From JBKEDF01 sp047975325 (GTDB lineage Bacteria; Pseudomonadota; Alphaproteobacteria; Rhodobacterales; Rhodobacteraceae): a DNA stretch of 29,513 nt. The notes under the pieces were generated by a model. The model searched no databases and was not told where the DNA came from. It saw only the letters and a list, made by a program, of their open reading frames with translations. This document shows, piece by piece, positions 8,006 to 15,659 of the stretch. The stretch's first letter is position 1. The number at the start of each line of letters is the position of its first letter. The position numbers were made by a program, and so were the translations under genes. The stretch spans positions 1 through 29,513 of the forward strand of contig JBKEDF010000017.1 in assembly GCA_047975325.1 (NCBI GenBank). Reading direction: 5' to 3'.

Positions 8006-8032
8006 AAGTCCCGCCAACCGGTGGCGGGACTT
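8006..8032. terminator. Stem-loop, probable bidirectional terminator
   Basis: A perfect 10-bp stem (aagtcccgcc at 8006-8015, ggcgggactt at 8023-8032) with a 7-base loop lies between two convergent genes. On the minus strand the stem runs into TTTTGTT, a fair U-tract; on the plus strand the tail is only TT then GATAAT. It should stop the peroxiredoxin transcript well and the CoA-ligase operon more weakly. Confidence 0.75.
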
Positions 8033-8093
8033 GATAATGGGTATCAGCGCTGGAACACAGGGCAGCAGCCTGACGGTATGACCATGTTGTCGC

Positions 8094-8750
8094 TTATTTC
8101 GGCGCCTTGGCAAAGCGCAGGTAGGGCAGTTTGATATCCAGATCGCCGAAACGGGCCTTGGCGTCATCATTGTTGACGCTGGTTGCAACGACAACATCCT
8201 GCCCGGGTTGCCAATTGGCCGGGGTTGCAAGCGGTGCACCATCCGTCAGTTGAACCGCATCAAGCGCCCGCAGGATTTCCCCGAAATTGCGGCCCACTGT
8301 CATGGGATAGGTCATGGTCAGCCGCACTTTCTTGTCTGGTCCGACAATATAGACGGTACGCACGGTTGCCGTATTGGCCGGGGTGCGGCCTTCGGTTGGC
8401 AGGTAATATTCGGCAGGCAGCATGTCATAGGCCTTGGCCACCGTCAGTGACGTGTCATCCACCAACGGGAAATCGGCAGGTGCGCCACCGACGGCTTCAA
8501 TGTCGTGCTTCCATTTCTGGTGATCATCAACCGAATCGACCGATACGCCGACAACCTTGGTATTCCGTTTGGAAAATTCCTGCGAAAGCTGTGCGACTGC
8601 ACCAAACTCGGTGGTGCAAATCGGTGTGAAATCACGGGGATGGCTGAAAACGATGCCGTAGCTGTCGCCAAGCCATTCGTGAAACCTGATCGTGCCGGCG
8701 GTGCTTTCGGCGGTGAAATCGGGGGCAATATCGTTAATGCGGACAGCCAT
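8094..8750 (-). CDS. 1-Cys peroxiredoxin (Prx6 type)
   Basis: A 218-residue peroxiredoxin with the N-terminal APDFTAEST start typical of the family. The peroxidatic motif is FSHPRDFTPICTTEF, with His37 and Cys45. The C-terminal arm (VATSVNNDDAKARFGDLDIKLPYLRF) is longer than in 2-Cys enzymes, and there is no second cysteine, which together point to the Prx6 group. It reduces H2O2 and organic peroxides in the cytoplasm with an external thiol. GAGGA is six bases before the ATG. It lies downstream of the hydrolase on the same strand, 92 bases away, and may have its own promoter there. Its link to the surrounding catabolic genes is probably general peroxide defence. Confidence 0.95.
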   Translation of the reverse strand: MAVRINDIAPDFTAESTAGTIRFHEWLGDSYGIVFSHPRDFTPICTTEFGAVAQLSQEFSKRNTKVVGVSVDSVDDHQKWKHDIEAVGGAPADFPLVDDTSLTVAKAYDMLPAEYYLPTEGRTPANTATVRTVYIVGPDKKVRLTMTYPMTVGRNFGEILRALDAVQLTDGAPLATPANWQPGQDVVVATSVNNDDAKARFGDLDIKLPYLRFAKAPK

Positions 8751-8790
8751 GGCATTCCTCTGGATTTGCGTTACGCCCCATCAGATAGTG

Positions 8791-8829
8791 CTTTCCGGCA
8801 GGTCTTTCACGCCCCAAAATGCCGGAAAG
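8791..8829. promoter_or_regulatory. Inverted repeat upstream of the peroxiredoxin gene
   Basis: ctttccggca (8791-8800) and tgccggaaag (8820-8829) form a perfect 10-bp inverted repeat with a 19-base spacer, about 40 bases before the peroxiredoxin start. There is no U-run after the stem on either strand, so a terminator is unlikely. Half-site spacing of roughly three helical turns centre to centre would suit a dimeric regulator or looped operator; an mRNA hairpin separating the hydrolase and peroxiredoxin messages is the alternative. Confidence 0.4.
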
Positions 8830-8842
8830 GTAAAAAAGGCTG

Positions 8843-9457
8843 TTACCTGCCTGATACCTTGGCAAGGCGGGAAAGCAGCTGATCTGTTTGCATGATCGTT
8901 ATCTGCTCCGACATGCGGGGCAGGATCAGCGATAGCGCGGCCTCATGCGCAGGGACGGAGGAACTGGCCACTGCATCTGAGACGCAAATAACATGCAGCC
9001 CCCTTTCAACGGCATCAAAAATCGTGGCCAATACGCAGATATCCGTTTCGGCCCCGGTGATGATTACCGTCTCGGCGCCCCGTGCAGCCAGGTTTTCCGT
9101 CAGCCCGGGGGGCGTGAACATGGAATAGGTGGTCTTGTCCAGGATCCCTTCCTGCGCTGCCAGATCGCGAAGGTCAGGTACAAGATCAACAAGGTCAGGA
9201 TCGGCCGCTGCGGCATCGACGATATCCGACCAATGCCGGTAATAGGGCTGCCAATTCCCTTTCGCGGCCTCCGCTGACGCGGGAATGAGGAAACGGGCGA
9301 ATATGGTGCGGCCACGCCGGGCTTCGGTGATCCGGCGGATATTCGGGATCAACCCTTCCAACCCCTTGACCTGCCAGGGTGTTGCTTCGGCAAAAAGGCG
9401 CTGCATGTCTACACAAAGATGCACGGCCTTCGCCAGTGAAGGCGGTGAAGGGATCAT
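8843..9457 (-). CDS. Isochorismatase-like cysteine hydrolase
   Basis: A 204-residue protein of the isochorismatase/nicotinamidase fold. The Asp-Lys-Cys triad is visible: Asp17 in LCVDMQ, Lys108 in LDKTTYS, and Cys141 in ETDICVLATI. Family members with a Cys nucleophile cleave amides, for example nicotinamide, N-carbamoyl compounds or ureido groups. Its start overlaps the upstream ATPase stop (ATGA), so it is co-translated with a polyamine-type importer. I infer it hydrolyses the imported amide or a breakdown product. The substrate cannot be assigned. Confidence 0.9.
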   Translation of the reverse strand: MIPSPPSLAKAVHLCVDMQRLFAEATPWQVKGLEGLIPNIRRITEARRGRTIFARFLIPASAEAAKGNWQPYYRHWSDIVDAAAADPDLVDLVPDLRDLAAQEGILDKTTYSMFTPPGLTENLAARGAETVIITGAETDICVLATIFDAVERGLHVICVSDAVASSSVPAHEAALSLILPRMSEQITIMQTDQLLSRLAKVSGR

Positions 9458-10518
9458 GTCGTACTTTCCAGCGGGACGACATGGGCCGCAGACCAGGCCA
9501 GCTCCACCTGGTCGCCCGGCTTATATGGGGTGGCATCGCTGTTTTGCGCGAAGATCTTCAGCGGCAACCCTGCCGCCTCTGCCTCATAGGTGATGGCGGT
9601 TCCGGCATAGATCGTGGCGGTGATGCGGGCGGTGATGCGGTTCAGCATCGTATCGCCACTGGTCTCCCTCGTGCCGATCAGGATCTTTTCGGGGCGGATG
9701 GCAAGGGTGACCTCCTGTCCCCGGGGGGGCAGGTCGGCAGTTACGGCGATGCGGTTACCATTGGGTAATTCCACCCCACCATCGGTGACATTGCCGGACA
9801 GGAAATTCGTATCGCCCAGAAACTCCGCCGCGAACCGGGTGCGGGGGCGTTCATAGACCTCGGTCGGGGCGCCCATCTGGACGATCTGCCCCCGGTCCAG
9901 GATCGCGACCTGATCGGACAGGCTCAGCGCTTCCGCCTGATCATGGGTGACGAAGATCGTTGTCAGCCCACTTTCCCGCTGGATGCGCAGGAGTTCCACC
10001 TGCATTTCCTGCCGCAGTCGCCGGTCGAGCGCCGAAAGGGGTTCGTCCAGCAGCAACACGCTCGGCTTGGTCACAATGGCGCGGGCGAGGGCGACACGTT
10101 GTTGTTGTCCGCCCGAAAGTGCCTTTGGCAGCCGATCGCCAAAGCCGGGCAGGCGTACCATTTCCAGCGCCTCGTTCACCTGGGTGCGAGCCTCCTGCCC
10201 CTTGATGCCGCGTCGGGCGAGGCCGAAAGCCACGTTATCGGCCACGGTCATATGCGGAAACAGTGCGTAGGACTGAAACACCATTCCGATATTGCGCGCC
10301 CAAACCGGTGTTTGCGTCACGTCCTGCCCGCCCAGAAGGACGGCACCGCTATCGGGTGTTATGAAACCGGCCACGATTCGCAAAAGCGTCGTCTTGCCCG
10401 ACCCCGAGGGTCCCAGCAGTGACGTGAAGCTGCCCTGTTCGAAATAGGTCGTGATGTCTGTCAGGACCTTGACGGTGCCGAATGTCTTGGCGATGGCATT
10501 GACCCTAACGTCTGTCAC
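9454..10518 (-). CDS. ABC transporter ATP-binding protein, spermidine/putrescine (PotA) type
   Basis: A 354-residue ATPase with Walker A GPSGSGKT at 36-43, Q-loop Gln82, signature LSGGQ at 134-138, Walker B LLLDEP ending at Asp158-Glu159, and switch His192. A C-terminal TOBE/regulatory extension of about 120 residues is typical of the PotA/UgpC group. The start is GTG at 10518, preceded by GGAGGA inside the end of the permease gene; the two overlap by 14 bases. It energises the importer made by the next three upstream genes. The transported ligand is not determined by the ATPase. Confidence 0.95.
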   Translation of the reverse strand: MTDVRVNAIAKTFGTVKVLTDITTYFEQGSFTSLLGPSGSGKTTLLRIVAGFITPDSGAVLLGGQDVTQTPVWARNIGMVFQSYALFPHMTVADNVAFGLARRGIKGQEARTQVNEALEMVRLPGFGDRLPKALSGGQQQRVALARAIVTKPSVLLLDEPLSALDRRLRQEMQVELLRIQRESGLTTIFVTHDQAEALSLSDQVAILDRGQIVQMGAPTEVYERPRTRFAAEFLGDTNFLSGNVTDGGVELPNGNRIAVTADLPPRGQEVTLAIRPEKILIGTRETSGDTMLNRITARITATIYAGTAITYEAEAAGLPLKIFAQNSDATPYKPGDQVELAWSAAHVVPLESTT

Positions 10519-11287
10519 GAGGTCCTCCGGGTTTGACGAAATAGGCGAAGATGAGGATCAGTGCCATGGAACCGACCAGCAGAATGGTCGAAATGGCATT
10601 GATTTCGGGGGTAAACCCCTTGCGGATTGCCGAATAGATCTGCACCGGCAAGGTGGTAAAGCCAGGCGTTGCGAGGAAGTAGGAAATCACGAACTGATCA
10701 AGCGAAACGGCAAAGGCAAAAAGGGCGGCCCCCAGGATGCTGGGGTAAAGCAAGGGCAGCGTAACTGAAAAGAAGGCATGGACCGGGGTGGACCCCAGGC
10801 TCATTGCGGCTTCTTCGAGGTCAGCGCGAACGGTCTGAAGCCCGGTGCCCACGACCAGAACGACATAGGGAATGGCAAGGGCCACATGGCCAATCAGAAG
10901 CGCATGCAACCCCCGCCCGATCCCGGTATAGAAGAAAAAGACCAGCATTGCCGTTCCGGTAATCAGCCACGGGATTGCGATGGGTGGCAGGAGCAGGATC
11001 TGTAACAGCGTCTTGCCCTTCACCTTTCGCCGGCCAAGCGCCACCGCCGCCATCGTTCCCAGGACAGTTGCGATGACCGACGTTGCCAGTGCGATCCAGA
11101 GGCTGTTGATACCCGATCTAACAAGCTGCGGATTATCCGTCAGCGCGCCATACCATTGGGTCGTGAAATCGAAGGGCAATTGATAAAGCGGTGATGCATT
11201 GAAACCCATCGCCATCATGACGATGATCGGAACATAGAGAAAGGCCAGAACCGCGAACAGATAGAGTCGGGAAATCGTCTTCATCAT
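10505..11287 (-). CDS. ABC transporter permease, PotC type
   Basis: A 260-residue inner-membrane permease with about six hydrophobic segments, from LYLFAVLAFLYVPIIVM at the N-terminus to ILLVGSMALILIFAY near the end. The EAA coupling motif with EEAAMSLGSTP is in the last cytoplasmic loop. Two adjacent ATG codons stand at the start; GAGGAG is better spaced (five bases) for the second, at 11284, so the protein may be one residue shorter. It follows the other permease after 6 bases. Confidence 0.94.
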   Translation of the reverse strand: MMKTISRLYLFAVLAFLYVPIIVMMAMGFNASPLYQLPFDFTTQWYGALTDNPQLVRSGINSLWIALATSVIATVLGTMAAVALGRRKVKGKTLLQILLLPPIAIPWLITGTAMLVFFFYTGIGRGLHALLIGHVALAIPYVVLVVGTGLQTVRADLEEAAMSLGSTPVHAFFSVTLPLLYPSILGAALFAFAVSLDQFVISYFLATPGFTTLPVQIYSAIRKGFTPEINAISTILLVGSMALILIFAYFVKPGGPRDRR

Positions 11288-11293
11288 ATCTCC

Positions 11294-12202
11294 TCAGGCC
11301 ACCTGGCTTTTGCGCAAGACGCCGGAAAACGTCGCGAAGATTGCCAGGACCACCAGCAGAAGCGTGAAGGAAAGCGATGATCCAAGCGGCCAGTTGAAGG
11401 CCTGCGTGAACTGATCCTCAATGACCGTGCCCATCGTCACCCCCACGCGTCCGCCCAATATGCGCGGCTCCATGAAGGATCCGATGACCGGGACGAAAAT
11501 CAGGATTGCCCCCGAAACCAGGCCGGGCAGGGCCAGCGGCAGCAGGATCCGGCGCAGGATTGTCCACCATCTTGCCCCAAGGCTGGAGGCGGCCTCGATC
11601 AGAAGCCCGTCGATACTGGAAAGCGCGATATAGCAGGTGAGAATCATGTAGGGCAGATAGCCGTGGACCAACCCCACGATTATGGCGGGTCGAGTATAGA
11701 GGAACCCGATGCTGCCGGCTTCGGGCAGGAAAAACTGCACGATGGAATCCAGAAAACCGCCTTCGCGCAACACCATCGTCCAGGAAAAAATCCGCACAAG
11801 GCCGTTTGACCAGAAGGGCAGGAGCACCAGAACCAGCAGTACCTCACGCGACCGCCCCGCCGTTGCCCGTACCAGGGCGAGGGCCGCGAAGAACCCCAAT
11901 ATTGCGCAAAAGAGCGTTGTCCAGAACCCCATCATCAGCGAATCCCAGGCCACGCCCAGAAGATAGGGTTGATCGATGAAGGCGCGGTATTGCGTGAAGG
12001 TGAATTCGACCGGCTGCTTTCCCATCGGTGTCCGCGACAGGAAGGAAAAGGCGAACATCATGCAAAGCGGCAGGAAAACCGCCAGCGTCAGCCAGGCATA
12101 GGTTGGTAGCAGCAAGGCGGTGGTTGTCACCCATGACGGAAGCCCCTGCCGCGCGCTGCCTTTTGCGGGGCCAGGGGCCGTCACGGTGCCGTCAGCTGGC
12201 AT
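11294..12202 (-). CDS. ABC transporter permease, PotB type
   Basis: A 302-residue permease with a Gly/Ala/Pro-rich cytoplasmic N-terminus of about 25 residues, then six hydrophobic segments. The EAA motif LIEAASSLGARWWTILRR is near residue 205. It begins inside the end of the binding-protein gene (11-base overlap), and an AGGAGG lies in that gene's final codons, about 12 bases ahead of the ATG, which is rather far. With the PotC-type partner it forms the membrane channel of the importer. Confidence 0.94.
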   Translation of the reverse strand: MPADGTVTAPGPAKGSARQGLPSWVTTTALLLPTYAWLTLAVFLPLCMMFAFSFLSRTPMGKQPVEFTFTQYRAFIDQPYLLGVAWDSLMMGFWTTLFCAILGFFAALALVRATAGRSREVLLVLVLLPFWSNGLVRIFSWTMVLREGGFLDSIVQFFLPEAGSIGFLYTRPAIIVGLVHGYLPYMILTCYIALSSIDGLLIEAASSLGARWWTILRRILLPLALPGLVSGAILIFVPVIGSFMEPRILGGRVGVTMGTVIEDQFTQAFNWPLGSSLSFTLLLVVLAIFATFSGVLRKSQVA

Positions 12203-13259
12203 AGTAGGCTTTGACCTCCTGCCAGATATTATTGAAATTCTGCCTCAGGTCATCGGCCAGGGCCGACTGGATTGTCATGGTTTGCAGATAGGACGGATCA
12301 TGCACGATACGGTTCAGGTCGTCTTCGGGAAGCGTTTTCATCGCCGTGGCATTGGCCGAGGCCGGCGCGCCGATATTCGTGGCCCATTCCACATAGAATT
12401 CCGGGTCGATCATGTAATTGATGAAGGCCAGGGCAGCTTCGGCATTGTTGCTGGTTGACGGGATGGACAGACTGTCAAGCCAACCGATACCGCCTTCCTT
12501 GGGGACGACGAAATCCACCGGCAGGCCGCTGTTCTTGCGCGAACGCACGGCAGCCCCGGACCAGTAGACCGACAGGTCGGTTTCCTTGGCGGCGAAGGAT
12601 TTGTTCCACTGATCTTCGCTGGACCAAAGCAGTTTGACATTGGGTTTGAAGGATTTGAGCTGCTCGGTGACGGCAGCCAGGTCTCCGGGGGCGTTCATGT
12701 CCTGCCCGCTCAGCAGGGCGCCGATGGCAACGGCGGTGACGGCATCGTCAAACAGTGCCACGCGCCCCGCATAGGCCGGATCGGCCAGTGCGGCATAGCT
12801 TTCGGGCTTCGCATCGCCCTCACGCACGGCCAGCGCGGTGATCCCCCAGACCCAGGCGACGCCATAGGTCTTGCCATCAACCACAAGATTGGCGTGTTCG
12901 CGCAATTCGGGTGACAGGGCCGCGGCATTTTCGACCTGTGACAGGTCTATTTCCATCAGCAGTTCCTCGGCAGCGGCCTGTTGTGACCGCGCACTGTTGA
13001 TCAGCACCACATCATAGACGCCGGGATTGGTGCGCAGTTTTGTCAGCATTTCCGCTTCGGAACTGAAATAGTCATGGATGACTTCAATCCCTGTCGCTTC
13101 GGTGAACTTTTCCAGCGCCCAGGATTCGTCCGTGCCATAACCTTGCCAGTTCAGAACCGTGATCGATGTGGCAGCGCGGGCCATTCCCGGTTTGAACAGG
13201 CTGACGGCAGCAGCGGCCGCACCTGTATTTGCAAGAAAACGGCGGCGTGAATAGGACAT
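12192..13259 (-). CDS. Extracellular substrate-binding protein, PotD-like, Tat-exported
   Basis: A 355-residue periplasmic binding protein. The N-terminus has a twin-arginine signal (SRRRFLANTG) followed by an Ala-rich hydrophobic core and a cleavage-like ARA/A site near residue 29. The mature part opens with TVLNWQGYGTDE and has the EMLTKLRTNPGVYDVV stretch typical of PotD/PotF polyamine binders. The start at 13259 is chosen because the signal peptide begins there and GGAG precedes it; the 90 further residues of open frame upstream are Arg/His-rich and unlike any export signal. Tat export implies folding or cofactor acquisition before secretion. The ligand is uncertain: the family also includes binders of other cationic or glycosylated compounds. 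Confidence 0.93.
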   Translation of the reverse strand: MSYSRRRFLANTGAAAAAVSLFKPGMARAATSITVLNWQGYGTDESWALEKFTEATGIEVIHDYFSSEAEMLTKLRTNPGVYDVVLINSARSQQAAAEELLMEIDLSQVENAAALSPELREHANLVVDGKTYGVAWVWGITALAVREGDAKPESYAALADPAYAGRVALFDDAVTAVAIGALLSGQDMNAPGDLAAVTEQLKSFKPNVKLLWSSEDQWNKSFAAKETDLSVYWSGAAVRSRKNSGLPVDFVVPKEGGIGWLDSLSIPSTSNNAEAALAFINYMIDPEFYVEWATNIGAPASANATAMKTLPEDDLNRIVHDPSYLQTMTIQSALADDLRQNFNNIWQEVKAYYAS

Positions 13260-13304
13260 GCTGGTTCTCCGGTTGCGCCTGTTGGCAATTTGACGGAAGT
13301 TCAC

Positions 13305-13332
13305 TTTATGGCGTTCTGCGCACAAAATGCAA
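13305..13332 (-). promoter_or_regulatory. Candidate promoter for the polyamine-type importer operon
   Basis: Read on the minus strand, TTGCAT (13332-13327) and CATAAA (13310-13305) are separated by 16 bases, an acceptable sigma-70-like pair ending about 45 bases before the binding-protein start. It lies in the 177-base divergent gap shared with the GH63 gene. No convincing plus-strand pair is seen in the same gap. Confidence 0.35.
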
Positions 13333-13436
13333 CGGCCTTGGCGCGCATATCTGCGAACGTGCTTTCGGCTCTGGACGCCATGTGATCTTCGGCTATGCCT
13401 TGGGTGTGATGGAAAAGATGACTTTCGGGGAATACG

Positions 13437-15659
13437 ATGTTGAAAGACAAAAACATTGAAACCGGTTCCTGGTGGAACAGCTGGTCTTCCCGTCCTGCCG
13501 AACTGGTCTTCCTGCCTGGTGGAATTCATGTAACGCCGGTGCTGTATTCGTCACAATTACGCAAGGCGATCGTACCGGGGCCGGCGGATATGTGCTTTGG
13601 CGCACATGGGGTTTCGGGTGACGGAATTTCCTATGAAACCATCCATGGCGGAACCCGGATGGCCTTTTACTACGACAAGCCCGACCCGTTTCGCGTGACT
13701 GGCCATTGGCGCGTGACCGAACGAAAGGAATGGGGGCTGCGTTACTGGGTGGTGTTATGTCTTTGGGCCGAGGATGGCGGGGAAATCCGATATTGCCCCG
13801 AGACAGGCGCGGCCAGATCCACCAGTGGCGACCGTATTGTCACCCTTCAGCCCGGCAGTGTCCCGGTTCTGGTGACAGGGCATGACAATCTGGAGGATCT
13901 GATTGCCGATTTTGACGCAAACGGTTATTTCCATCTGGAAAACCGCGCCACCAGCGGCAAGCTTGTCGCGCTGCGCTTCAACCTTGAAATGATGCCCGAA
14001 TTGCGCTTCTCCGCCGCTGTTGCCGATAGTCCGGAGTTGTCATTGCAACAGGCGCGATTGGGATTGCAGGAACAGCATGCCGTCCGACTCGCCCTGCATG
14101 ATGGCTATAATGCCGGGGCACTGGATGCGGTGCATGACGTGATTGGCTGGAACACGGTTTACGATCAGGTCAACAGGCGCCGCTATACCGCCATCAGCCG
14201 GATCTGGAACCTGGGGGAATTTGCGGTCTGGTTCAATGATCAGACCTTCGCCGCCATGATGTCGGGGCTTTTTGATGCCACTCTGGCACAGGACAATCTC
14301 AAGGTGGCGCTTGGCAATGCCACGCCGCAAGGGAATTTTGCCTGCCTGCTGACTTCCCGCGATACTTGGCTGGACCGGAGCCAGGCCCCCCACGGCGCCT
14401 TCATGGCCTGGCAGATCTTTCAGCGCGGCCGTGATCGGGGGCTTTTGCGGCTTGCCTATCCGGCCCTGGTGCGCAACCATCACTGGTGGCGGGCCAATCG
14501 TGATCCCGATGGGCGCGGCCTTGTATCCTGCGGCAGTTCGGATCTGGGGCAGGGGCTTTATCGGGGGACTGCATTCGGGGCGCGCAATGAAACCGGTATG
14601 GATAATTCCGCCACCCATGATGAGGCTGTATTCGACCCCCAGACGGGCATGCTTTCGACCCTTGATCTGGGATTGAACTGCGCGCTGGCCCTGGATGCGG
14701 AAATGCTGGCCGCCATCGCACGGGAGCTTGGCGATACCGGGCAGGCCGCGATATTTGAAAAACTTGCTGCGGAAACACGGGCAAGGATCCGGGCTGAACT
14801 TTGGGATGAAACCCGCCAGATCTTTGCCAATCGGCAGCGTGGGGGTGGTTTTGTCCGGTCACTTGGGCCGACCAGTTTCTACCCGCTGCTTTGCGGTGCG
14901 GCCAGCGATGAACAGGCTGGGCACCTGCTGTGCCATCTTGCGGATCCCGATCTTTTTGGCGGGCGTTTCATGTTGCCGAATGCAACGCGGAATGATCCCG
15001 CCTATGGTGAAAACACCTATTGGCGCGGGCGGATCTGGCCCAATGTCAATTATTTCGTCTGGCAGGGGTTGCGGCGTTACGGTTTTGATGCGGAGGCTGC
15101 GGATCTTGCCGCCAAGGGCCTGGCGATGTTCAACGCCTCCTGGCACGAAAAGCGCCTGTGCGGCGAAAACTACAATGCCGAAACCGGGGAAATCACTGAT
15201 CAGGGTGATGCCGACCCCTTTTATACCTGGGGGGCGATGCTGCCGCTTCTGGGGGTTTGTGAAATTACCGAAATCAGCCCCTGGCGCGGATGGGAAATCA
15301 CCAATCACCGGCAGGATCTGCGCCTTGGCCCGATGCTCAGCCCGGTGGGGGAGATCATCATCGAGGTTCGCGATGGCACCCTGACGCTGCACCGTGCCGA
15401 TGAGGCGCTGTTTTCCACCGATATCGACGGTGCCTTGCAGCATCTCGTGCTGGAGGATGGCCTTTGTTCCTTCCGTCCCAGTCAGCGGGGGGGCAAGGCG
15501 GTCTTCCGTTTGGGTAAGGAGATGACTGCGCGGCTGACCCAGCTTCGTATCGATGGCTGCCCGGTGGAACCCCGGATCGAGGAGGGCTGTGCCATTGTCG
15601 ATCTTGCCGGGCTTTCCGCGGGCATCAGGGTTGATTTCCACCTCGCGCCACGATCATGA
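13437..15659 (+). CDS. GH63-like glycoside hydrolase
   Basis: A 740-residue protein with an N-terminal beta-rich part and an (alpha/alpha)6-barrel. The barrel carries the GH63/GH37 clan hallmarks ETGMDNS (residues 385-391, with Asp389 as the probable catalytic acid), ENTYWRGRIWPNVNYFV (from 525), and GENYNAETGE (Glu577 as the probable base). Known GH63 enzymes hydrolyse alpha-glucosidic or alpha-mannosidic bonds, including processing glucosidase I, E. coli YgjK and mannosylglycerate hydrolases. The N-terminus (MLKDKNIETGSWW) shows no signal peptide, so it should be cytoplasmic. GGGGA precedes the ATG by about five bases. It is ATGA-coupled to the GH106-like gene. Clan confident; linkage specificity unknown. 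Confidence 0.85.
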   Translation: MLKDKNIETGSWWNSWSSRPAELVFLPGGIHVTPVLYSSQLRKAIVPGPADMCFGAHGVSGDGISYETIHGGTRMAFYYDKPDPFRVTGHWRVTERKEWGLRYWVVLCLWAEDGGEIRYCPETGAARSTSGDRIVTLQPGSVPVLVTGHDNLEDLIADFDANGYFHLENRATSGKLVALRFNLEMMPELRFSAAVADSPELSLQQARLGLQEQHAVRLALHDGYNAGALDAVHDVIGWNTVYDQVNRRRYTAISRIWNLGEFAVWFNDQTFAAMMSGLFDATLAQDNLKVALGNATPQGNFACLLTSRDTWLDRSQAPHGAFMAWQIFQRGRDRGLLRLAYPALVRNHHWWRANRDPDGRGLVSCGSSDLGQGLYRGTAFGARNETGMDNSATHDEAVFDPQTGMLSTLDLGLNCALALDAEMLAAIARELGDTGQAAIFEKLAAETRARIRAELWDETRQIFANRQRGGGFVRSLGPTSFYPLLCGAASDEQAGHLLCHLADPDLFGGRFMLPNATRNDPAYGENTYWRGRIWPNVNYFVWQGLRRYGFDAEAADLAAKGLAMFNASWHEKRLCGENYNAETGEITDQGDADPFYTWGAMLPLLGVCEITEISPWRGWEITNHRQDLRLGPMLSPVGEIIIEVRDGTLTLHRADEALFSTDIDGALQHLVLEDGLCSFRPSQRGGKAVFRLGKEMTARLTQLRIDGCPVEPRIEEGCAIVDLAGLSAGIRVDFHLAPRS

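Noticed and set aside
13260..13529. N-terminal extension of the PotD-like binding protein
   Set aside because: The extra 90 residues are basic and low in similarity to any export signal, overlap the GH63 start, and would bury the twin-arginine signal inside the protein.
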